Positions 38,599-47,835 of a stretch of DNA of 64,000 bases are shown piece by piece. The translations under genes were made by a program, and so were the position numbers. Each line of letters begins with the position of its first letter. Position 1 is the first letter of the stretch. The notes below the pieces were generated by a model. It worked only from the letters and a program-made list of their open reading frames with translations. It did no database searches and had not been told where the DNA came from. This DNA is from Owenia fusiformis (Eukaryota; Annelida; Polychaeta; Sabellida; Oweniidae), in assembly GCA_903813345.2 (NCBI GenBank), contig CAIIXF020000001.1, positions 44,659,885-44,723,884 of the forward strand, read 5' to 3'.

Positions 38599-39895
38599 CA
38601 CAGATATTGGCCAGATCGTTTTGTAGTAGGATCTCATAGGCTCAAAGAATAATACAGGAATATTTATTGAGCTACTGATCCCATGTATATCCAAAATTAT
38701 GGCATATTCTATACTTTCTATACTTTCGAACTGCTTTTTTTAAATGATACTTTTTTCAGTCTTAGACGATTGGACTCTCTAAAGTCTATACATGTCTATA
38801 CTTTCTATACTGTCTATCCTTTGATTTTGGTGAATTCCCTATGTCTATACTTTCGATACTTTCGATACTGTGACTTTCGATACTTTCTATACATTGTAAA
38901 ACAATATGTGGCGTCATAAGTTTCTTGGTCACTTTCGATTTTGGTGAATTGCCTCAATCTGATTTGTCGAAGACAGTTATGGGGAAAAGCAGATCGAAAG
39001 TATAGAAAGTATAGAAACTATAGACATCTGATTTGTCAAAGACAGTTATGGGGAAAAGCAGATCGAAAGTATAGAAAGTATAGAAACTATAGACATCTGA
39101 TTTGTCGAAGACAGTTATGGGGAAAAGCAGATCGAAAGTATAGAAAGTATAGAAACTATAGACATTTGATTTGTCGAAGACAGTTATGGGGAAAAGCAGA
39201 TCGAAAGTATAGAAAGTATAGAAACTATAGACATCTGATTTGTCTAAGACAGTTATAGGAAAAAGCAGATCGAAAGTATAGAAAGTATAGAAACTATAGA
39301 CATATGCTTTGTCAAAGGCAGTTAGTATGAAAGGGCATTTCGAAAGTATAGAAACTATAGACATCTGATTTGTCGAAGACAGTTATGGGGAAAAGCAGAT
39401 CGAAAGTATAGAAAGTATAGAAACTATAGACATCTGATTTTTCGAAGACAGTTATGGGGAAAAGCAGATCGAAAGTATAGAAAGTATAGAAACTATAGAC
39501 ATTTGATTTGTCGAAGACAGTTATGGGGAAAAGCAGATCGAAAGTATAGAAAGTATAGAAACTATAGACATCTGATTTGTCTAAGACAGTTATAGGAAAA
39601 AGCAGATCGAAAGTATAGAAAGTATAGAAACTATAGACATATGCTTTGTCAAAGGCAGTTAGTATGAAAGGGCATTTCGAAAGTATAGAAACTATAGACA
39701 TCTGATTTGTCAAAGGCAGTTGGTATGAAAAAGCAGTTCGAAAGTATAGAAAGTATAGAAACTTCGAAGGCAGATAGTATGAAAAAGGAGATCGAAAGTA
39801 TAGAAAGTATAGACAATGTATAGAAAGTATAGACATTGCCATAATTCTGGATATACCTCACTGATCCTACTACAAAAGAATCTGGCCGGGATCTA
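38599..39895. mobile_element. Foldback-type transposon with tandem-repeat arms and 10-bp target duplication
   Basis: The direct repeat TGATTCCTTG flanks the unit at 38589-38598 and 39896-39905. Inside it, 38609-38633 and 39863-39887 are inverted copies with two mismatches in 25. Further in, 38685-38728 is inverted relative to about 39790-39855. The interior is a 69-bp tandem array. Long inverted ends built from tandem repeats with a 9-10 bp duplication fit Foldback/Mutator-type elements. It has no transposase. Open frames on both strands arise because 69 is divisible by three and the unit lacks stops. Confidence 0.78.
38959..39780. repeat. 69-bp tandem array with 337-bp higher-order repeat
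   Basis: Units contain GACAGTTATGGGGAAAAGC and GAAAGTATAGAAAGTATAG and repeat every 69 bp (for example 38981 and 39050). A shorter 61-bp variant with GGCAGTTAGTATGAAAGGGC occurs at 39301 and again at 39638. The spacing of 337 bp equals one 61-bp and four 69-bp units, so the block was duplicated as a whole. Confidence 0.9.
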
Positions 39896-40550
39896 TGATT
39901 CCTTGAAACCGTATAAAATCGACTGCGACATCTATATATCAATATATCATTTAAAAATAACAATTGGAGAGATAGTGACACCGTCACGTGCTGCCACCTT
40001 TAAATAAGAATTGCCAGATGACGCTGAATAAATCAATAAATTTGATTGGGCGATTTAGGTAAGTAAATAATTATCTAATAAAAATACGTTTAATAAATTA
40101 AATATATATTTTTTGACATTACTAACATTTATTCAAATCAGATTTTGTCATAGAGAGTAGATAGAGAAACATAGAATTTGACAGTTTATTCACTTCATCT
40201 GCTCCAGGAAGTCACTGATTCAGAAATATTTATATTTCTCCCATTACTCCAGTTATTAGTCAACCAGTGGACATTTCGCTTGTAAACAGCATGTGGATAA
40301 TTGCCTGAAATAGGGTTCTACACACTGATAATTTGGTAAGTGTGAAAAGCTCATTTTAGTCCATAAGTTATAGACTTACTTCTGATTTATAATTTCCTTG
40401 ACAACTTTCACTTTGGCCTTCAAAGAGCTATTTCTCTTCAAGGAAAGACTCTGGAATTCAACTTCAGGGTCAGTTAGAGTTACTTGAGTCTTTAGTCAAT
40501 TTATCTAGTGCCAAGACAATAGTTCTGAGAATGTTCAATCTTATCCTGTG

Positions 40551-41397
40551 CCAGGACTACTACTTTTTTCATGGCCTGACTTCGTCGCTAACATGCTAAA
40601 TATAAGAGTTAGCTGACGTATGGGAGTCTGACTTACCTTCTAAAGGTTAGAAACCGAATCTTAATGAAACCATATCACCTTTGTTCCGTCAACCATGGAG
40701 CATTTGCCACAACATCCAAGAGGTAAATCATGGACCGAGAAAATGAATGATTTCCTTGTAAGTTCCGGAAGTTTCAATACGAAAAATTACCGAACATATG
40801 TGAAAACCGAATATTTGTTCGTTGTTTTCACGATTTACAGGTTCGTTTGTCCTTCAATGTTTTGGTCTAAATTATAAAGCATCACCAACAGGTCTTACTC
40901 TATTAATCGACTAATACAGCAGACGGCTCATATTTCTACGTAGCATTTCATTCAGACCAATAGTGGGGAGTGTAGATCACGCAGTTTCGTTCGTTGCGTA
41001 CTTCACTTGAAATTGGTAATTTTAAATATTGACTACTTCACTTAGCTTGGTGGATGTAGAACATTGCTTAATATTCTTTTAATTTTCACACCAGACATGC
41101 TTGGTTGACACGTCAACAAAGTAAAGTTCAAGGGTCAATGCGTTATTTCGTGATAACTACAACGCCTTCCCGGAAGTCAACATTGATGAAAAATGGAAAA
41201 GTCGGAAAAGCATTTACACTAATTTCTATCAAATGCTATGTTTATGCATCATCATCGACGCAACAAAGGTGATATGGTTTCATTAAGATTCGGGTTCTAA
41301 CCTTTAGAAGGTAAGTCAGACTTCCAAACGTCAGCTAACTCTTACATTTAGCATGTTAGCGACGAAGTCAGGCCATGAAAAAAGTAGTATAGTCCTG
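40551..41397. mobile_element. Element with about 140-bp terminal inverted repeats
   Basis: 40551-40690 and 41257-41397 are close inverted copies starting CAGGACTA and including CTTTTTTCATGGCCTGACTT. A 33-bp imperfect direct repeat (CTGAGAA...TCAATCTT...CCTG) flanks the unit. An ATG in a good context (ACCATGG, 40695) begins just inside the left arm. Confidence 0.72.
40695..40757 (+). CDS. Candidate first coding exon inside a terminal-inverted-repeat element
   Basis: The frame reads MEHLPQHPRGKSWTEKMNDF plus Leu and meets a donor GTAAGT near 40758. It can also be read through to a stop after 60 codons. A possible acceptor at about 40840 (ATTTACAG) would add only nine residues. No family is recognised; chance is a serious alternative. 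Confidence 0.2.
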
Positions 41398-42026
41398 AGA
41401 ACATCTCAATCTTTTGCCTGTATGATTACAACATGGGAGAATTTTCTACGCCTCTTACACTTTAGATACCTACTCCTATTCTTTTCATGTCGTTGAATGC
41501 ACAATTATCTGGTTTTATCGGCAGAATGAAGAAATTTTCGTTTTTGATCCCAATATTTGCGTGTAATTTCAACCGTCAAATTCCTCCATTCCATTCCAGT
41601 GTTATGAGGATTTCGATAAATGAAAAGTTAATTTGTTTAACTTCCTGCTTTTTCACTTAAATATTATGTCTAATATATCACGAAATTTGATTTCCCTGCA
41701 ATTCGGTAGTTCAGATGAAACCAGTGATGTGGAATTAATCGAGGAATCTGGGATTTCATGCAGAATTTGGCGTGGAATTTGACTTTTTCATGCAGAATAT
41801 CTGCTTAGAATTTGGATTTTTCTCATGCGGAAAACTAGAATGTGTGATCTATTGGTAAATCAGAACTCTGCAGCGCCAGACCCAGATGTTTATAAGGAGA
41901 TTCCCCTTCTAAAACCTACAGCCATCTTGAAAAGAGGTGGAGTCTTTCTTGTTTAAGAAAATGTCCTCGTTCTGCCGATCACTACATAAAAAGAATGCTA
42001 AAATACCCTGGAATTTATTTAGGTAG

Positions 42027-42254
42027 CAGGGCTCCCACCAGAAAATATTTAGGGTGTGGTGCTAACATCTTCAGAATGACCGTTCAGTCGTGATAAACCA
42101 TATTTATGTTATGTTTTATCCTTTTTACATGCTATTATTGTATATTCAGTCAAGTTAAGACTGTGGAAACAGTCATGATTTGCCAATAGGGTGTGGAGGG
42201 AGCTAAATAGAGTGTGGTGTTGCGCCACAGTCTAAAAGCCTGGCGAGAGCCCTG
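42027..42254. mobile_element. hAT-like MITE, 228 bp
   Basis: Ends CAGGGCTCCCACCAG and CTGGCGAGAGCCCTG are inverted; subterminal GTGTGGTG motifs occur near both ends. CAGGGCTC ends are common in hAT elements. The flank shows GGTAG on both sides, five bases rather than the usual eight. Confidence 0.6.
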
Positions 42255-43974
42255 GGTAGGTATTTTAAGTGTAAGTGGTGTGGATTATTATGTTGTATAC
42301 GGGGAAAAGATTGTGACATTCTCAGGACGATAGTCCTGGCACGTGAAAATAGCCAATAACTTAGCTAAACATCAAAATATTTAATATAAATACGAGTCTA
42401 TTTTAAAAATCACTGTGAGAAAACATGTAGTGAATTGAAATTGAAAGGTTTGAAACCTTGTCTGATATTGCATGATTTTGTCTAAAATTAAAAGCAAGTG
42501 GTCTGCCATGGCTCCCTGGGTTCCAATTCCAACTAAATGTTTTAATCTGTTCAGTGCTCATCATCATTGTATCATAGAAAATGTTAAGTATTTCAGTTTT
42601 AGGGTTCATGATCTTTACTTGTGAAACCATATTGGGAGCTTTGAAGTAAGAAACAGTTTAACCTGCTTCTTTTAATCCCTCATAATTCTTTGCTAAAAAA
42701 TCACACCTGCAAGTCTGAACAAACAAGGATTATTACCAATCTTCAATTTTAAATTCACCCCAAACATGATTTATTTATGTATGGAATGCGCTCTAGCGTT
42801 CAATACCACTTTTTCTTGCTCATTAAATGCTTAAAGATGGCGTTAGTACTCTCAGAGTTGTTTACAACTATCATCCATATACCATATAACCATTCAATTA
42901 TGTAATACTTCATCTATAATTGATTATGTCTAGAATAAGCCAGGCAATTACATCAAACAAGCTTTATACATAGAGGTATCATTTCCATATTGCATAATTC
43001 CACTTGGATGTTGTTGTAAACAAAGCAAAATTAGAAAATTAAACCAGCATAGCTAATCATTTTAGTATTGCCTATAATGTGTGCAACCCATCCACCTCAC
43101 TTCCTTGTGAAGTAAGGTGCAGGGGCATAGCCAGCTTACAGTCAGGGGGGGTGTATAGGGGAGGCGTTTACAAGTACATGAAACAAGATTAGATTTATTT
43201 TAATGTTTTATAAAGTACTATTATATGTTGTGGAATTTATTTTTTGTGATTAGTATTGACTATAAATACATTTTAAATCATCTGTTTTACCCAAGTAATA
43301 GTTTCTAAATCATTTTACGGATTCATGAAGAAACTAGAGATATTCATGAAACATATCACTCCATGTTCATGTTATGTCAAGATATTTTATCAGTTTAACC
43401 CAATGTCACTCACATTATGTGTTTATGTTTCATATTGATTTTTTTTCAAATTACTATTTAATTTTAGACTATTTCAAATCGATGCTTACAATAAATGAAT
43501 GGCATTGTGTGACAGTGTCCCACTTATATGGAATTATTAGTTCAATAGAGTTTCTTTATGATTTTTTTAAGTGATTTTGAATTCACTTTCATATTTCCTT
43601 CTTCAGAAATATGTACCATCATAGCGGAGGAAGAGACTGACAAAATGATAATTGAAATGTCAAACTTATTATAAAAATCATGAAATCAAGTTTAATGGTT
43701 ATGTCAATATCTATCGAGCCTGTAAATCGTGACCCGCTGGAGGTATTTTAACTTCAAGGAAAATGCTTTTAGAAAAAATCAGGGAAATGTTATTGTAACA
43801 GTGTCCCACTATATAATAGTAGTATGATTGTCTAACAACATTCTGAGTTTCCTGATTTTGAAGGGAAATAACCAATCAACAGTGTGATCAACCAAGATAC
43901 TTATGTAAAGTATGTTAGCACTTGTTTGAAGACAGTAGTGCCCCTTCTACTTCCTCTGTTTAACATCCAGGATA

Positions 43975-44230
43975 CACCAGGGGGGGGGGGGGGTGTCACA
44001 TAAGGGGGTGGGGCCCACATTATAGGTCAGAAAAAATTATTGCACCGAAAAAGATTTTGGGCCTCTAAAATCAAAGATTGGGCATAAATTTTGATAATAA
44101 TTTTAATAAAGGTTTCTTTGTAATTTGGCCTAGAATTAAAAAATGAGGCCAAAAGGCTTAATAATTCCCAAAAAGGCTCACTCATTGGTGGCCCATTCAG
44201 TTCATCTTATTTCCAAATATTTTTGAATGG
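43975..44230 (+). repeat. GGGCGGATC repeat family, copy 4
   Basis: A G run, GGGGCCCACATTATAGGTC, then GATTTTGGGCCTC; diverged and without clear ends. Confidence 0.45.
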
Positions 44231-44925
44231 AAAAAGTGGGCTGCCATATTTATTATTAAAGGAACAGAGTTTTGTTTTCTATTCAAAGTAGCCTCTGAAG
44301 AGATTGAAATGTCACTTTATCTAAAAAAAACTTTTTATTCAATGTTATATTATGAAAAACCAGTTATGAATTGGGAAAAGTGTAAAATACAAATACATGT
44401 TTATTTTTTATAAAAGCATTAACAGTTGCAATATGGTGTGTTATCAATAGATATGAATATACCTAAGAAACATGTAGATGTACTTTGAGCTACTTCAGTG
44501 TCTAACAATCCTCTCAAGGTTGTCAGCTAAAAGAACTACAATGTTCAAAATAAGTTCACTCAAGATCAAACTGAAAAAAATATATAGCTCTAGAAGCTAG
44601 GTAGAAATGACAAACATAAAACAGTATTTTAAAAAAAATTAGCCTTGCATTTTTCTGCATATAGTAAAGATTTTTTTGATATAGCCTTTTCCGGAAAACC
44701 TGTGTATATGGAACACTCCCTATAACGTGCCGATATTGTTCTTTCTCGACAGGTGTTCCTGTGACAGAAGGCTCATTATTGTTTCATGTTGAGAGGGTTT
44801 CCTTACAAAGAGGTGTTCCATCTGACAGGTTTTTCTGTATTGCTTCTCAGAAGCTTTTTCTATTATTTGCAGCATGCATTTTTTTATATAGGAAGCAGTC
44901 ATTAGATGTTGGGACATCTTATCAC

Positions 44926-45180
44926 GCCTGTCAACTGTCCTGCAATTTGCGTATTTGTCACACATTTGCTGAAGAAATTGAAGTCATGCCCTCACAAGTT
45001 TTTTGCTAGACAGAATATGTTGCGCAAATAAGGATTTTTTCTGATTATTGTCAAGCAAAAAGATTTCTGGAGAAGATGCTGAAACATCAAAAAGATGAAT
45101 ACCAAAAAAAGAACGCAGTTTGTTCGGAATTTTCACGAAAACTGCGTATATGTCACACATTTGTTCCCAAGTTGACAGGC
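44926..45180. repeat. Short inverted-repeat element, 255 bp
   Basis: GCCTGTCAACT at the left is the inverse of AGTTGACAGGC at the right. The sequence TGCGTAT(T/A)TGTCACACATTTG occurs near both ends in direct orientation. Confidence 0.45.
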
Positions 45181-47044
45181 CTGTCTTATATTAATCAACC
45201 ATATGCAATAGTTTAATTGTAGTTAGGAAAATTCTATGCCCATCATTTTGTATATTATAACATATATATATGGAACATGATAGAAAAGTTAACCACAAAC
45301 AGTAAGAAATATTGGTATTTGATTATTTTTCTCCTATAAATGGGAGAAAAAAATGGTATAGGTTATCCTATAAATGACGCATGGGACCAAAAACTTGATG
45401 CCAGACAAAAGAATATTTGTAAGGTCAAACTATAGATGTGGTCAAAAGTTCAGGGATTAGGTGTGACACCTAATTTGAACTTTGGATGCTGTGAAATACG
45501 ATAATATAATTGTCTCTGGAAAATTTCCCAGAATAATATTTGGTCAGAAAATCAGTAATGCCAGCTTACTAAGATGATTTGGTCTGACCCCAAGTTTTAG
45601 TCTACCTTACTGAAAAGCCTAAATATTATGTCATTTGGGATTCTAATTCAGCCAGAGCCAATGTTTTTCTTGATAGATCAGATTAATTATTGAAATGAAA
45701 ACATCTTTTCTAGTTAGCAATTCTTTCATGATATGTGACCTAATGTCTAATGTCTTCAGGTCTGTTTTGATGACCTAAATTTTTCGAGGACCTAAGTAGT
45801 AGACTTGGTCTAGCAATAGCTGGGTACCTCATTTCCAAACTGTTTGACAGGTATTTTGAGTGGCGGGAATCTGCTTGACGTTCCATTTTTACTTGGTTCG
45901 GATTTTTGCCTATATGCAAAAATGGAAGTGATTCATTCCAAGATTCAAATTGATTTTCTGTGATCAGTTTGGTTTAAGCTTGTACTCCAAATGTCCACAA
46001 TTTCCAGGTCAGTTGATATTCTGTCATTACACTTCTGTTTGATTTATAACTTTTGTTTTTACTCTTAACAAAACTATTCCTGCAAATAAGTTGCATTATG
46101 GGTAGGGACTGCTGTGAAATAATAAACTTAAGTGACAGCTATCTCAAATTATATGTTCTTACTAAGTTATTTATTGGGCATGCATCTTAATAATTCGAAC
46201 CAATCAAATTGCTAAATTAAATGCGCTATGCGAAAAACCAAACCAAAAAATGGAACCTCCCGCAGGTTGCACCTAGTGGGTATTTTTGGAATGAAGGTTT
46301 AGAATCAGGTTTTAGGCATGCTTGGTAAAGGTGGCCATTATTGATTTTAGGTACAATACACACGGTGTATAACCCAAACGCTCCTACATACACGACGGAG
46401 CGTTACATTACTGAAATCAAACAAAGAAACGCTCCGGAGTAGGAAAACTGTCTGGCGGGAATGATGAGCCGTCTGACAATTTCCCCAATAATGGGAATAA
46501 GAGGTATGAGTTACATATTTCGAGTATACCATTCGATGGGTGTGACATTCATGTTGTACGTGGCTGGCTGTTGACGTTTGAAGCAATTAGGAAGAGCTGT
46601 ACGAAGCAGTATAGTTATCAAAATTCAAAAACGTATTTGTCATTCTACCGGTCAAAACCCCTTTTGTCGATACATGTGATTAGTTGAGCCAAGATTAGAG
46701 CACCAACGTATATTTTAGTCAAATTCCAATGCTTCAACGCACCATACATTATCGTAATAGTGATTTCATGACCGAAAATCCAGTCTTAAAAATGATGACA
46801 TTCTCATATTCAAGAAACGCTCCGATCTGGTTAACACAGTGAATTGGAAACGCTCCGGTAGTCTAGATCAGTTAAGGAAATATATAGCTTGCCTTTCCTT
46901 TTCAGGAAGAGAAAGAAAAGATCTATTATACCCCTTGGCATCAATAGAAGAAAGATTAATTCACATATAACTTTTCGTTTTTTTCTATAGTTTTATGATT
47001 TAGCACATATGTAGGCATGACATCATCTAATGTATAGGCTTTAA

Positions 47045-47152
47045 TCAGCTAGTTGCACGTTTAGCACCACCAGGTTCAGATGTTTCAATTTGCCTAACAA
47101 GTACAACACGTTTTTTAGAGATAGATTCGATTCGGAACTCTTCTCTAATAAT
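47045..47152 (-). CDS. Candidate mini-gene inside the transposon, exon 2 with stop
   Basis: After the acceptor ATCATTTTCAG the phase-0 frame reads IIREEFRIESISKKRV, VLVRQIETSEPGGAKRATS, then TGA. Joined to exon 1 this gives a 45-residue basic protein. The ATTAAA overlapping the stop could be a polyadenylation signal, although it is close to the stop. No family is recognised. Support is limited to matching phase, consensus splice sites, a strong start context and a charged composition that is unusual for the AT-rich surroundings. A chance arrangement or a pseudogene fragment is quite possible. Confidence 0.33.
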   Translation of the reverse strand: MIREEFRIESISKKRVVLVRQIETSEPGGAKRATS

Positions 47153-47546
47153 CTGAAAATGATATCAAAACAAAATGGTAAGAGCGTTTCTAAAATTGTG
47201 GTCTAAATCGACGGAGCGTTTCGAGGAAAACAAGCGATTTCTCGAGAACAAGTAATGGATTTGGACTGGGATTTTAGGAAATGAGAGTATACGAGTTTGT
47301 GATCTACTACTTAAACAGAAAGATTAACGTTTTCATAGAAATACTAGTTTAATTCGTAATTTGTAGTCAAATCGTCATCTTCAGATTCGTTCGATCTACA
47401 CTACGGAGCTTTGATCAAGCAAATAACAGTTTACCACCAGAAGTTGAATAAATAAGATCTTTGCCCACGGTATTGTTCATCGAATGGTACATAATATTTC
47501 ACCATGACATATGATATGTAAGAGAAACGAGAGAAACAATACTTAC

Positions 47547-47576
47547 GGTCATAGTAGAATCTTCATTAGCCGCCAT
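47547..47576 (-). CDS. Candidate mini-gene inside the transposon, exon 1
   Basis: ATG in a strong context (AAAATGGCGG) opens ten codons, MAANEDSTMT, and then a consensus donor GTAAGT in phase 0. It lies about 50 bases inside the right terminal repeat, so the repeat and the CGCTCCGGAGCG palindrome just upstream could act as promoter and leader. The product is not recognised. It could equally be a captured host first exon. Confidence 0.35.
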
Positions 47577-47656
47577 TTTATTTCGCTCCGGAGCGTTTCC
47601 GCGTAAATGTAACGCTAAGTCGTGCATGTAGGAGCGTTTGGGTTATACACCGTGAT

Positions 47657-47835
47657 ACAGGGGCGGATCCAGGATTTTGTGTTAGGGGGGCGTGTGATAA
47701 TAACTGTGAGCGAATTAAAAAAGGGTCAAATTTTGTAAAAAGTGATGAGGCAAAACACGAATTTTCTGACTTTTAAGGGGGGGGGGGGGGGTGGGGCGTG
47801 TACCCCCCACGCCCCCTCTAGATCCGCTGGTGCAA
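47657..47835 (+). repeat. GGGCGGATC repeat family, copy 5, next to the CACGGTG transposon
   Basis: Left end GGGGCGGATCCAGGA and right end GATCCGCTGGTG are inverted; a G run lies in the middle. It starts within a few bases of the right end of the 46361-47654 element. Confidence 0.5.

Larger units (their letters stand above)
40508..42342. mobile_element. Outer terminal-inverted-repeat element, about 1.8 kb
   Basis: 40508-40534 and 42316-42342 are inverted with four mismatches in 27 (GTGCCARGACWATMGTYCTG then AGAATGT). It encloses a second inverted-repeat element (40551-41397) and a hAT-like MITE (42027-42254). No transposase is visible, and the target duplication is unclear. Confidence 0.5.
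46361..47654. mobile_element. 1.3-kb DNA transposon with perfect 29-bp terminal inverted repeats starting CACGGTG
   Basis: Bases 46361-46389 and 47626-47654 are perfect inverted copies, beginning CACGGTGTATAACCC. The similarity continues to about 49 bp with three mismatches. The five bases ATACA precede the left end and follow the right end, a candidate 5-bp target site duplication. The octamer AACGCTCC (or its complement, one copy with a single change) occurs about nine times, at roughly 46377, 46397, 46428, 46816, 46849, 47181, 47213, 47590 and 47631; chance expectation is well below one. No transposase is present, so the element is non-autonomous. Transib and RAG-like transposons make 5-bp duplications and have ends starting CAC; the vertebrate RSS heptamer is CACAGTG, one base different. 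Caveat: a separate repeat starting near CAGGGGCGG abuts the right flank, so the right ATACA may be accidental. Confidence 0.8.

Noticed and set aside
38941-39842. Long repeated open frames on both strands (YSFYTFYTFDLLFPITV and RRQLWGKADRKYRKY types)
   Set aside because: The 69-bp unit is divisible by three and stop-free, so both strands stay open. It lies in a foldback transposon, and there are no splice or codon signs of a protein.
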